NCBI GenBank assembly: GCA_964629965.1
Contig: CAZVRZ010000072.1
Location: 1 to 27,172, forward strand
Reading direction: 5' to 3'
Length of the DNA: 27,172 nt
Origin: CAZVRZ01 sp964629965
GTDB taxonomy: Bacteria; Chloroflexota; Anaerolineae; Anaerolineales; UBA4823
The first letter of the stretch is position 1. Every line of letters starts with the position of its first letter. This document shows, piece after piece, positions 7,026-15,634 of this stretch. The position numbers were made by a program, and so were the translations under genes. The notes beneath the pieces were generated by a model, which did not search any database, was not told where the DNA came from, and saw nothing but the letters and a program-made list of their open reading frames with translations.

Positions 7026-8729
7026 TTATCCACTCCTACCCGAATCCAGCAGGCGATAGAACACCTTTGGAGCTTGCCTCTCCACCACCCCTTCCGCAGC
7101 TAGGGCGAGGCGTAGCAGAGTTACCTCGTCCCAAGGACGGGCGATGGCTTGCATGCCCACCGGCAGCCCGGCGGGTGTGTACCCGGCAGGGAAGGAGATG
7201 GCAGGCAGGCCGGTCAGGTTGGCCGGAGTGGCAAAGCGAATCATCTGAGCCAGGGTGGTCAGGTCCGAGTCGCCGTCTGGCAGGGCCGCGGCCGGGATGG
7301 CTGGGGCAGCAACAGCAGTGGTGGGGGTGACGATGACATCCACCTGTTCGAAGGCGCGCTTGAAATGCCCGATCAGGCGGGTGCGTACGCGCTGCGCCTG
7401 GACATAGTCCATGGTTGTAAAGGCACGCGCTATGTCCAGGTTGATACGCACATCCAGCCCGTGCTGTTTGTGGTGTTCGGCGTGGTAGCGATCCATGACA
7501 TGGGCCATCTCACCCCCAATTGTCACCGCATGCGCTACGCTTGCCGCTTGCAGGTCAGGAATGGTCACTTCGATCACTTGGGCGCCCATTGCCTGGAAGC
7601 GCCCAAGCATGGCCTCGCAAACGGCCACCACCTCGGCGGCGGCGTGCCGGAACCAGGGCCAGAACACCCCGATGCGCAGGCCGTGGATGTCGGCGTTATC
7701 CCACCCAACCAACGATGGCAGTGGCTGAAGCAGGGAGTTGGCTTCCAACGGGTCGGGGCCGGCCATCACGGTATAGCCGAGCGCCAGGTCTGCTACACTG
7801 GCGGCGATCGGGCCGACGTGCGCCACGCTCCAGCAGAGCGGGGCAGCGCCAAACTCACTGATGCGGCCAAAGGTAGCTTTCAGGCCCACCATGCCGCACA
7901 ATGCCGCAGGAATGCGGATTGAGCCACCGCCATCGGCGCCGATGGCAAGCGGGCACAGCCCGGCAGCCACGGAAGTGGCTGGCCCGCTGGAGCTGCCACC
8001 GGTGTAATGCGCCGGGTCATATGGGTTACGGGTGGTGCCGTGGTGGGGGTTCTGCCCGGTGACGCCGATGCCGATCTCGTGCATATTGGCCTTGCCGATC
8101 AACAGGGCGCCTGCCGAGCGCACGCGCCTTACCACAGTGGCATCCTGGGTTGCGGGCGCATGGCCCAGAAAGGATGTGCCGACCGTGGTGGGATAGGGAA
8201 CCATGTCCAGTTCGTCTTTCACAGCTACTGGCACCCCGTCCAGCGGGCCGAGGGGGCAGCCTTTTTTATACCGTTCCGTCGATTCACGCGCCATGCGCAT
8301 GACATCCTCGGCTTTGCTGTTGATGATCGCCCGCAGAGGCGGGTTGGATGCATTGCTGGCTTCAATGGCCTCCAGTGCTTTCTTTGCCACATCCTCCGGA
8401 GAAACATCACCGCGTTGGTAGGCAGCCGTGTAATCCCATGCAGATGCAAAGTGGAAGCCGGGGGCGGGTTTCGCCTCCACAGGCCATTCCGTTTCTGGGG
8501 CAGTAAAGACCTGGGCGGCGGGCGCACCTACAAAATGGAATGGGAAGTTTGTCGGGGCTTCGTCGAAGTGCTTCTTCCGCAGTTCGATTAAGCCTAGGCC
8601 CTCTAAAAGGCTGGGAAGCAGGAGGCTTCCCAGCGGGCCTTCCAACACGGCGACAAATGCTTTGAGAGCAGTTCCGGCGATGTAGGGGAGTTTGGCAGAT
8701 TTCATGTCGTAAACAGAGTTCGTGTCCAT
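7026..8729 (-). CDS. Amidase signature family hydrolase
   Basis: The ATG at 8729 is chosen because AAGGAG lies six bases upstream; the frame extends further to 8849 without support. The 567-residue protein has a complete amidase-signature core. Lys171 lies in PVAVKDELD. The cis-Ser is around 247 in GGSSSGPATSVAAG. The nucleophile Ser270 lies in GADGGGSIRIP. These form the Ser-cisSer-Lys triad. The family hydrolyses amide bonds in molecules from small amides to Gln-tRNA. The 90-residue N-terminal extension and the absence of gatB or gatC nearby argue against a GatA role. Substrate unknown. It is a single-gene unit closed by the terminator at 6828-6862. Fold and catalysis near certain. Confidence 0.9.
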   Translation of the reverse strand: MDTNSVYDMKSAKLPYIAGTALKAFVAVLEGPLGSLLLPSLLEGLGLIELRKKHFDEAPTNFPFHFVGAPAAQVFTAPETEWPVEAKPAPGFHFASAWDYTAAYQRGDVSPEDVAKKALEAIEASNASNPPLRAIINSKAEDVMRMARESTERYKKGCPLGPLDGVPVAVKDELDMVPYPTTVGTSFLGHAPATQDATVVRRVRSAGALLIGKANMHEIGIGVTGQNPHHGTTRNPYDPAHYTGGSSSGPATSVAAGLCPLAIGADGGGSIRIPAALCGMVGLKATFGRISEFGAAPLCWSVAHVGPIAASVADLALGYTVMAGPDPLEANSLLQPLPSLVGWDNADIHGLRIGVFWPWFRHAAAEVVAVCEAMLGRFQAMGAQVIEVTIPDLQAASVAHAVTIGGEMAHVMDRYHAEHHKQHGLDVRINLDIARAFTTMDYVQAQRVRTRLIGHFKRAFEQVDVIVTPTTAVAAPAIPAAALPDGDSDLTTLAQMIRFATPANLTGLPAISFPAGYTPAGLPVGMQAIARPWDEVTLLRLALAAEGVVERQAPKVFYRLLDSGRSG

Positions 8730-9150
8730 GATGTCTCCTTGGGCTGGAATGAAAAACCTAAACCATGAAAAATGAAACCCTTGCATATCAGCGCTGACAA
8801 GGCGATTGCCCGGTAAAAAAGCAACTAGTAAAGTATATACCTCCCCCACTTTTTTGCCAACATCGCAGCACGAGCGGGTTAGGACAGACTGCCAATAAGC
8901 CCGTCTGCACAGAAAACAAAACCTGCCCTAAGGTAGCGACTAGGCTGACCATGAGAGCATGGTTGGATCCCTTTATTGCAAACAGCCGTACTGCTCAATA
9001 AACTCAGCCACCTGGTGAGCAAAATTCTCAGCCACACCCGGAATTACCGGGAGCGTTGCTACTGGATTGAGGATCACCTGGCGATTTTCGGCGCGATAAC
9101 CTTGCGGAACTTGCTCACCTCCGCCTGCTTACACCGTAAGTGCCATGCCC
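8730..9150. other. Long gap between the amidase gene and tRNA-Glu; possible coding remnant
   Basis: About 420 bp without a convincing gene. On minus, 8973-9128 is an open frame of 51 codons with no ATG. It ends NPVATLPVIPGVAENFAHQV and about 12 more residues, which looks protein-like and could be the end of a decayed gene. ACCATG-AGAG-CATGGT at about 8948-8963 is a small inverted repeat. A weak -35/-10 pair, TTGTCA and TTTCAT with 17-bp spacing, lies about 40-70 bp upstream of the amidase start on minus. Nothing else stands out. Confidence 0.35.
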
Positions 9151-9191
9151 TGAAATAAAAGAAAGCGTGCCGTATTACACATACGACACGC
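9151..9191 (-). terminator. Rho-independent terminator of tRNA-Glu
   Basis: An 11-bp stem, GCGTGCCGTAT at 9165-9175 with ATACGACACGC at 9181-9191, has one wobble when read on minus and a 5-nt loop. The minus-strand T-rich tail TTTCTTTTATTT follows. It starts 11 bp after the mature tRNA 3' end. Confidence 0.8.
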
Positions 9192-9202
9192 GATCAGCCA
9201 GG

Positions 9203-9275
9203 TGCCCCCACGGAGATTCGAACTCCGGTTTTAGCCTTGAAAGGGCTGCGTCCTGGTCCCCTAGACGATGGGGGC
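9203..9275 (-). tRNA. tRNA-Glu (anticodon UUC)
   Basis: A 73-nt cloverleaf on minus. Acceptor GCCCCCA pairs with TGGGGGC. The D-arm contains GTCTAGGGGACCAGGAC. The anticodon loop is CTTTCAA with anticodon TTC (plus 9239-9241). The T-arm is CGGAG-TTCGAAT-CTCCG. The discriminator base is A and the genome continues CCT, so CCA is not fully encoded and must be added. The outermost anticodon-stem pair is C-A, mildly unusual. Promoter and terminator are both present. The D-loop motif is typical of bacterial tRNA-Glu. Confidence 0.95.
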
Positions 9276-9288
9276 GTTACGTGGCGGG

Positions 9289-9317
9289 ATTTTACCACTA
9301 CCCCCCATTTGGGTCAA
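9289..9317 (-). promoter_or_regulatory. Promoter of tRNA-Glu
   Basis: On minus: -35 TTGACC (9312-9317), exactly 17 bp, then -10 TAAAAT (9289-9294) with a TGG extension. The -10 box ends 13 bp before the tRNA 5' end. A close fit to the sigma-70-type consensus. Confidence 0.8.
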
Positions 9318-9351
9318 GGCGGCAAACCGCCGAGTTTGCTGCCCGACATTA

Positions 9352-9360
9352 TGCTATAAT
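9352..9360 (+). promoter_or_regulatory. Extended -10 promoter of secA
   Basis: TGCTATAAT, a perfect -10 hexamer with TGn extension, ends 24 bp before the secA ATG. No good -35 box lies at 16-18 bp upstream. It diverges from the tRNA-Glu promoter about 40 bp away. Confidence 0.7.
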
Positions 9361-9384
9361 CTTTCCCCGGAAAGGTTGGTTTTC

Positions 9385-12300
9385 ATGCTGAAACGTTTTG
9401 TGCAAATCCTGGGCGGCGACCCCAATAAACGGACTGTTGGAAAATACTCTGAACTGGTGCAACAGATCAATGAACTGGAAGGCAAGTTCGAGGCCTTTTC
9501 GGATGTAGAGCTGCGCCAGAAGACGGGTGAATTCAAGGCTCGCCTGGAGCGAGGCGAAACGCTTGATGACATCTTGCTAGAGGCCTTTGCAGCAGTGCGC
9601 GAGGCCAGCAAGCGCACGTTGGGCTTGCGCCATTATGATGTACAGTTGATCGGCGGTATCGCGCTCCATCGCGGCACGATCTCAGAGATGCGCACCGGCG
9701 AAGGGAAAACGCTGGTGGCTACGCTGCCATTGTATCTCAATGCGCTGGCGGGCCGCGGTGCTCACCTGATCACTGTTAACGATTACCTGGCTCGTCGTGA
9801 TGCGCGCTGGATGGCGCCTATCTTTGAGCTGCTTGGTTTGAAAGTGGGCGTATTGCAGATGGCAGCGCGCACGGAAAATGGTAAAAAGGCTTTTCTGGTG
9901 GATTTGGAACGCGAGTCGCCGCATGAGGATCAACACCAGCTGCACATGGTCAATCGGGTGGAAGCCTACCTGGCTGATATCACTTATGGCACCAACAGCG
10001 AGTTTGGTTTTGATTACCTGCGAGATAACATGACGCCGCGCCTGACGGATCGCGTGCAGCGCGGCCATTTCTACGCCATTATCGACGAGGTTGATAATAT
10101 CCTGATCGATGAAGCGCGCACTCCTTTGATTATTTCGGGCCCAGCCAGCGATGATACCGAATGGTATGTTCGCATGGCCCAGGTAGTGCGCCAACTGCGC
10201 CCGGAAGATTACGAGGTTAGCGAGAAAGATCGCAATGTCACCCTGACCGAGATTGGCGAAATGCATGCCGAAGAATTGTTGGGGATCCCGTTGCGTGACC
10301 CGGAGCGCCCGGAAGATGTAACATCAGAGCAGGCGCGCTTGATAGGCTATCTCGAACAGGCATTACGCGCCCAGTTCTTGTTCAAACGCAATAAGGATTA
10401 CCTGGTGCAGGGCGGAAAGGTGATCATTGTGGATGAGTTCACCGGCCGCCAAATGCCTGGACGGCGCTGGTCAGACGGCTTGCACCAGGCAGTGGAGGCC
10501 AAGGAAGGGGCGCGCGTCCAGTCCGAGAGTGTTACCTATGCTACCATTACGATCCAGAATTACTTCCGTATGTACGATAAACTGGCAGGCATGTCGGGCA
10601 CGGCGCTGACCGAGGCGGAAGAGTTTGATAAGATCTATAAGTTAGGTGTGCTGGCAATTCCCACCAACCTGGAATACCAGGCATTGCGCCCGGAGACCGG
10701 CCTGGAGGAGTTGGAAGCTCGAGACGAGTCGGGTTATAAGTATAGATACTATGCTCGCAAGAACGATGCGCAAAAACAGCCGGTTTTCTGGCGGCGCAAA
10801 GATTATCCCGATGTGGTTTATCGCACGGAGGAGATGAAATTTCGGGCAATCGCCACGGAAATTTTACGCTACCATGCAATGGGGCGCCCGGTCCTGGTTG
10901 GCACAACCTCGGTTGATCTGTCTGAGCGCCTGTCGGCCCGCTTGCGAGCGGATGCCTTGACCCGCCTTGGGCAGGTTTTGGTGCTGCGCCAGGTATGGTT
11001 CACCAGCCACAACCATGAAGAAGATGGCCGCCAGGTGGGCGAGTTGCAATTTTTGAATGATTCCTTGAATGACTTGCCCATTCCAGAAATGCGAAAACTG
11101 GCGCGGGACTTGTCTATCTCCTTCAACCCAGCCGACAAGGAGAACCTGCCTGTGCTGCGACAGGTGTTGGGTTTGCAACCTGAGCATGATGAACGCTTGC
11201 TTGCCAGCCTCAAAGGCGGTATCTCGCATCAGGTGCTCAATGCACGCAAGCATACCGAAGAAAGCCAAATCATCGCCGGTGCAGGTGCTTTTGGGGCCGT
11301 CACGATTGCCACCAACATGGCAGGCCGCGGCGTCGATATCCGCCTCGGCGGTGAGATCCCGGAGCGTGTCATCAACCAGGTGCGCCTGCTGCTGCGGCGG
11401 AAAGACATCGCTGCCCGTATGCACGAGAATGGCCTGGCGGATATCGATACCTTGCCGCTGCGCCAATGGCCCGACGCGCTGGCCCTGGTGGATGCCTCTG
11501 AGCTGCGCTCGCGTACCGAAGCCGTGGATAAGTTTTACAAATTCGTGCAGGCTGAAGAACAAGTGCGCAGCCTGGGTGGACTGCATGTGATCGGTTCGGA
11601 GCGCCATGAGGCCCGGCGTATTGATAACCAGTTGCGCGGCCGTTCTGCTCGCCAGGGCGATCCCGGCTCGTCGCGCTTTTACCTTTCGATGGAAGATGAG
11701 CTGATGCGCCTGTTCGGCGGACAGCAAGCCGATGGGATGATGCAGCGTCTGAAAATTGACGATGCCCTGCCTCTGGAAGTGGGCGTGGTCGGGCGAATTG
11801 TGGAGCAAGCCCAAACGCGCGTTGAAGGCACGAACTTTGATGTGCGTAAGCATTTGCTGGAGTATGATGATGTACTCAACTCGCAGCGCAAGATTATCTA
11901 TGGCCAGCGCGACCGTATCTTCACCAAGGATGATTTGAGCGAAGATGTGACCGAAATGCTGCGCACAGAAGTAACCGCCCGCGTACCACAGTCTTTGAAA
12001 GACGAAGAAGGTCCTTGGAAGCTGCTGGCCTGGTTGGATTCGATCCAACCTCCTCTGTCGATGAACGGCTCGGTGTATCCTTCATATACGCTGCGCCAAC
12101 TGGTAGGTGGGTTGCGTTCTAAGCAGGCGCGTTTTGAGAATGGAGCGGCTGTGAGCGAGGCTCTCTTGGGAGTGTCCGGAGAGGCATTGCAAGCTGAAAA
12201 AGAACACCTGCTGCGCGGCGCTCGTCTCATCCTCGAGACTGCCCGCGAGCGACTGCAAAGCCAATTGGATGAGCGCCTGGACGCTTTGGATACTTTCATA

Positions 12301-13557
12301 GAAGGATTGGAGTTGGGCAGCGATGAGCCCGGGGAAAAGATTAGCAATAACCCGCGCCAGACCGCTGAAGAATTACAGAACGCCGTGCATACACCGTTAC
12401 GCCTTTCTGCAGAGCAGCAGCGTTTGTTGTGCGACGACCCCCGCTCTATTGCTCCCGAGCTGCGTGCCCAGATCGAAGAGGCGCAGCGCGTGCAAGCCCT
12501 GACACGCCTGGTAGGCGCGTTGGAGCGGCGGGTGGAAGATGATCTGGAACTGGCGCCGGCCCAAATGGCGCCGCTTGATTGGGATCAGATCGAAGACCAG
12601 GTTCTATTCGCTTTAGAATCTTTCCTGGAAAAGCGCCGTGAGCGTTTGGTGGGTGCGAGCGATGGAGATTATGGGCAGATTGGGCGCGATCTGGATGGCG
12701 TCTTGTCAAAGATTGTCAACCCGCTGACAGAAGGCGATCTGTACAATTTGCTGCTGGCTATTCCGCAAGGCGCTCGTACCATGTTCGATAAGAAAACCCA
12801 CCGTCGGGTTTGGCAGCGTACCACTCGCCTGACATATATTTTTATGGTTGCTCGCTTGTTAGAAGGGCGCGAGCCGGAAGACATTGCTGAAGAGGTTTTA
12901 CAGCACCTGGAAGGTGGACAAAAAGCCATTCGCCTGCGTTGGGGCGGGGCGTTGTGGCCAAGGGTTGCCAATGCGCGTTGGGATGATCTGGATGAACGCA
13001 CACAACTAAACCTGCAGGCGCTCTTAGGCGCTGAGAAACAGCAGATCACTGTGGATTATCCACTGCAAAGCCTTGATAAGGAAGATGTGATCCAGGTGAT
13101 CAGCGAATTGGGCCGCCAGGCATTGACCGAGGTGTATCGCGGCTTGTTGCTGGGTGTGATCTCGGAATTATGGGTGGATTACCTGACCCAGATGGAAGCG
13201 TTGCGGGTTTCGATTGGCCTGGAAGCATACGCTCAGCGTGACCCGTTGGTGCAGTATAAAAGCCGGGCTTCCGAACTTTTCCAGGATCTGCTCAGCAACG
13301 TGCGCATGGGCGCCATCTCCCGTATGTTCACCTACCAGCCACGGGATGTTTCCAATTGGCAAATTGGTCTGAAACGCAGCGAAGGACTGGATGTTTTACC
13401 GGCTGTGGAAGCGGGAGCAGACGTTGAGAATGAGCCCGGCTGGCCCGATGAAAGCGAAGATACTCCCGAAATAACAGAAGAGATGGAAGCGGCAAAACCG
13501 CCTGAAGATGAGCTTCAGCTTACTCGCAGCCAGAAACGCCGTCGTCGCAGGAAGTAG
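9385..13557 (+). CDS. secA: Preprotein translocase ATPase SecA, unusually long
   Basis: SecA is the motor ATPase that pushes unfolded preproteins through SecYEG at the inner face of the membrane. The ATG at 9385 follows AAAGG and begins MLKRFVQILGGDPNKR; the frame is open further upstream without support. Walker A MRTGEGKT is at 102-109, Walker B IDEVDN from 233, and VDEFTGRQMPGRR marks the preprotein-binding region. NBD2 has GTTSVDLSERL at 506 and GRSARQGDPGSSRFYLSMED. At 1390 residues it is far longer than the usual 800-950. About 85 extra residues lie between 520 and 605. The stretch 653-731 is also long. About 430 residues separate YGQRDRIF (839) from YLTQMEALR (1266), where about 150 is usual. 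The C-terminal Cys-rich zinc motif is absent; the tail ends SQKRRRRRK. Motor motifs are intact, so it is probably the main SecA. Confidence 0.96.
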   Translation: MLKRFVQILGGDPNKRTVGKYSELVQQINELEGKFEAFSDVELRQKTGEFKARLERGETLDDILLEAFAAVREASKRTLGLRHYDVQLIGGIALHRGTISEMRTGEGKTLVATLPLYLNALAGRGAHLITVNDYLARRDARWMAPIFELLGLKVGVLQMAARTENGKKAFLVDLERESPHEDQHQLHMVNRVEAYLADITYGTNSEFGFDYLRDNMTPRLTDRVQRGHFYAIIDEVDNILIDEARTPLIISGPASDDTEWYVRMAQVVRQLRPEDYEVSEKDRNVTLTEIGEMHAEELLGIPLRDPERPEDVTSEQARLIGYLEQALRAQFLFKRNKDYLVQGGKVIIVDEFTGRQMPGRRWSDGLHQAVEAKEGARVQSESVTYATITIQNYFRMYDKLAGMSGTALTEAEEFDKIYKLGVLAIPTNLEYQALRPETGLEELEARDESGYKYRYYARKNDAQKQPVFWRRKDYPDVVYRTEEMKFRAIATEILRYHAMGRPVLVGTTSVDLSERLSARLRADALTRLGQVLVLRQVWFTSHNHEEDGRQVGELQFLNDSLNDLPIPEMRKLARDLSISFNPADKENLPVLRQVLGLQPEHDERLLASLKGGISHQVLNARKHTEESQIIAGAGAFGAVTIATNMAGRGVDIRLGGEIPERVINQVRLLLRRKDIAARMHENGLADIDTLPLRQWPDALALVDASELRSRTEAVDKFYKFVQAEEQVRSLGGLHVIGSERHEARRIDNQLRGRSARQGDPGSSRFYLSMEDELMRLFGGQQADGMMQRLKIDDALPLEVGVVGRIVEQAQTRVEGTNFDVRKHLLEYDDVLNSQRKIIYGQRDRIFTKDDLSEDVTEMLRTEVTARVPQSLKDEEGPWKLLAWLDSIQPPLSMNGSVYPSYTLRQLVGGLRSKQARFENGAAVSEALLGVSGEALQAEKEHLLRGARLILETARERLQSQLDERLDALDTFIEGLELGSDEPGEKISNNPRQTAEELQNAVHTPLRLSAEQQRLLCDDPRSIAPELRAQIEEAQRVQALTRLVGALERRVEDDLELAPAQMAPLDWDQIEDQVLFALESFLEKRRERLVGASDGDYGQIGRDLDGVLSKIVNPLTEGDLYNLLLAIPQGARTMFDKKTHRRVWQRTTRLTYIFMVARLLEGREPEDIAEEVLQHLEGGQKAIRLRWGGALWPRVANARWDDLDERTQLNLQALLGAEKQQITVDYPLQSLDKEDVIQVISELGRQALTEVYRGLLLGVISELWVDYLTQMEALRVSIGLEAYAQRDPLVQYKSRASELFQDLLSNVRMGAISRMFTYQPRDVSNWQIGLKRSEGLDVLPAVEAGADVENEPGWPDESEDTPEITEEMEAAKPPEDELQLTRSQKRRRRRK

Positions 13558-13706
13558 TGTAGAATAAGGCTGTTACGAATACCCTGCGCACCCACTCCCG
13601 GCCTCTGCCCGCCGGTCAGCAAAGAACTCCGGCTTTAGAAAAGCGTGTTGTATGAAGGCAAAGTGGTTTCCAAAATCGTGCAAATGTGGTACGCTTAGGC
13701 GCTAGT

Positions 13707-14765
13707 ATGACAGGCATCATAGCGCCCGGCACGACTGCTCGCTCGAAAGTTTTTTACCGGTGGCTGCCCAAAGTGGAGCTGCACCGTCACCTGGAAGGTT
13801 CTTTACGCCTGGAGACGATGGTTGAGGTGGCTCGTTCGCATGGCTTAAGTATCCTGGGAACGGGCCATTTGCGCTCGCTGGTCCAGGTGCACGAAGACGA
13901 TCCCTATACATTCCAGAATTTTCTATCGAAATTTGAAACGCTGCGCTTGTTCTATCGCTCGCCGGATATCATCGGTCGTATCACGCGAGAAGCCATAGCC
14001 GACGCGGCCGAAGATAATGTCCGTTACCTGGAGCTGCGTTTTACGCCCATGGCGTTGAGCTTCTCGCAAGGTTTTACTTTATCCGAAGTGATGGATTGGG
14101 TGATTGAACACAGCCAGAAGGCCAGCCAGGAGCACAATATTACCACTCGCCTGATCGTCAGCGTCAACCGGCACGAGAGTGTGCGTGTTGCGGAAGAAGT
14201 GCTCAGGCTCAGCGTTGACCGGAAGACGCGTGGTGTCATTGGCTTTGACCTGGCAGGCAATGAATCTGAATTCCCTATGTATCCCTTTGCAGGCGTTTTT
14301 CGCGATGCCCGCCAGGAAGGAATGCACATTACTGTGCATGCCGGCGAGTGGGGGGGAGCGCAGAATGTGATCGATGCGATCAACCTGCTGGGGGCCGAAC
14401 GGATTGGGCATGGCGTGCGGGTTCTCGAAGATGCCCGCGCAGTGGACCTGGCCCGCGAGCGTCAAACGACTTTTGAGGTTTGCATTACTAGCAACCATCA
14501 TTCGGGGGTGGTGCCTGTGGATCGGCCGCATCCTATTTTGGAGATGATGGCGCGCGGTTTGAACGTAACCCTGAATACGGATGATCCCAGCATATCTCAG
14601 ATTACCTTGGGATGTGAATATTACAAAGCCTGCGAAGAAATGAAAATTTCTCCGGAAATGCTGCGTGACTGTGTCCTGGCTGCCGCCAAAGCGACCTTTA
14701 TCTCTGACCAGGAACGAGCGTCTTTGTCAGGTTCTCTTGCAGAAGAATATTCTCAATGGGTCTGA
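13707..14765 (+). CDS. add: Adenosine deaminase family protein
   Basis: A metal-dependent amidohydrolase that removes the 6-amino group of adenosine or a related purine, giving inosine for purine salvage. The ATG at 13707 gives 352 residues; an in-frame GTG at 13686 is the alternative. Metal and active-site residues are all present: HxH at 26/28 in LPKVELHRHLEGS, His211 and Glu214 in HAGEWGG, His235 in ERIGHG, and Asp292-Asp293 in LNTDDPS. Length is normal for the family. It lies 149 bp after secA on the same strand, without an obvious terminator between them, but a functional link is unlikely. Related families with the same motifs (aminodeoxyfutalosine or adenine deaminase) cannot be excluded by eye. 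Confidence 0.87.
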   Translation: MTGIIAPGTTARSKVFYRWLPKVELHRHLEGSLRLETMVEVARSHGLSILGTGHLRSLVQVHEDDPYTFQNFLSKFETLRLFYRSPDIIGRITREAIADAAEDNVRYLELRFTPMALSFSQGFTLSEVMDWVIEHSQKASQEHNITTRLIVSVNRHESVRVAEEVLRLSVDRKTRGVIGFDLAGNESEFPMYPFAGVFRDARQEGMHITVHAGEWGGAQNVIDAINLLGAERIGHGVRVLEDARAVDLARERQTTFEVCITSNHHSGVVPVDRPHPILEMMARGLNVTLNTDDPSISQITLGCEYYKACEEMKISPEMLRDCVLAAAKATFISDQERASLSGSLAEEYSQWV

Positions 14766-14845
14766 AAACCAGGCGCTCAAAAAGCTGTTTTTCCTGGCAA
14801 TCTGAGCCCGCCTCCCAATAGCTCGGGGATGTTCTCATCACGCGA

Positions 14846-15631
14846 TCAACCTGTACTGGTAGATCGCCGTTGCCAAATTTGCACTGCCTCTTGCAAAAAT
14901 AGACGAATTTCATTCTCCGGCACAGCGCTGATGCTGTCGTACTGGCGATCGCCAATCTCGACAGCCATTCCGTGATCGGGGGTATCAACTAACCGGATGC
15001 GGTGTCCTGCCAGGGGAGAGTCCACTAACCTTTCTTGTACAATGTCATCGATCTGGGCGGCGATGGTTTTGGTGTGAGTAGGCAGTTTCGGGGCATTGGC
15101 CTCGATCGAACGGACAAACAAGCTCACCAGATCGCGGTCTTGCTTGATTGGGGTGGCTGGCGCAGTGCTGGACGGAATAGAGATCGACTCAGATGTGATG
15201 GGTGGAACCGAGATTGGGGTTGGAGGAGCAGGCGGCCGGCTGGCTGATACTGTTGGTGTGGTCAAAGTGGGCCCCATCCAGTCGAGCAGCGCCTGGGCAG
15301 TCTGGTTCAACTGTTCACGCTGCGAGATGCTGAGCTGGTGAGTGGAGTTGTAAACTCGGCCATCGAGTTCGATTGACAGTTCACCCGTCTCGCGGTCACG
15401 CCATAAGCGAGCTATTTCTTGTTGGCGGGCAGGGGGCTGGCTGGCTGAAGGAGCGCCGCTTTCCCAGGATGGCCGGTCACGGGATGGCAATGAGCTGGCA
15501 GATGGGTTGGGTTCCTGATCATCCGCCTTATTGTCACCATCTCGGCGCGCCCATACGACCAGCAGCGCGGCCGCAATTCCCAGCAAGAAAAATACACTGG
15601 CAAAAATGGTTAAGGTTGTTCCTGTGGTCAT
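14846..15631 (-). CDS. Membrane-anchored protein of unknown function
   Basis: A 261-residue protein. Residues about 5-27 form one hydrophobic helix (LTIFASVFFLLGIAAALLVV) followed by WARR, so most of the chain is probably cytoplasmic (N-out by the positive-inside rule). A low-complexity Ser/Pro/Asp linker (30-70) leads to a short domain around 75-125 with ELDGRVYNSTHQLSISQRE. A second Pro/Thr/Ser-rich linker follows at about 125-170. The end (about 175-261) is a compact domain with IRLVDTPDHGMAVEIGDRQY. The two small domains look alike: each pairs an x-DGRVY/GDRQY-type turn with a helix. No enzyme motif. GGTGAG precedes the ATG. It is last in the operon, three bases after mutM. Confidence 0.6.
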   Translation of the reverse strand: MTTGTTLTIFASVFFLLGIAAALLVVWARRDGDNKADDQEPNPSASSLPSRDRPSWESGAPSASQPPARQQEIARLWRDRETGELSIELDGRVYNSTHQLSISQREQLNQTAQALLDWMGPTLTTPTVSASRPPAPPTPISVPPITSESISIPSSTAPATPIKQDRDLVSLFVRSIEANAPKLPTHTKTIAAQIDDIVQERLVDSPLAGHRIRLVDTPDHGMAVEIGDRQYDSISAVPENEIRLFLQEAVQIWQRRSTSTG

Positions 15632-15634
15632 ATC

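Noticed and set aside
7149..7922. 257-codon open frame opposite the amidase gene
   Set aside because: It is the antisense of a conserved amidase core in a GC-rich region and shows no family motif.
8730..8849. 40-codon N-terminal extension of the amidase
   Set aside because: The ATG at 8729 has AAGGAG at the right distance, and the added residues do not resemble the family or a signal peptide.
8927..8939. CCTAAGGTAGCGA, identical to a conserved 23S rRNA core string (I-CeuI region)
   Set aside because: The match stops after 13 nt on both sides and no other rRNA sequence surrounds it, so it is not an rRNA gene or fragment I can support.
10864..12048. 394-codon open frame opposite secA
   Set aside because: Antisense shadow of conserved SecA coding sequence, His/Gln-rich and without recognisable motifs.
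14766..14845. Possible bidirectional terminator between the adenosine deaminase gene and the 14846-15631 gene
   Set aside because: Only short AAAAA/TTTTT and CCAGG/CCTGG pairings are visible, without a convincing stem plus T-tract.
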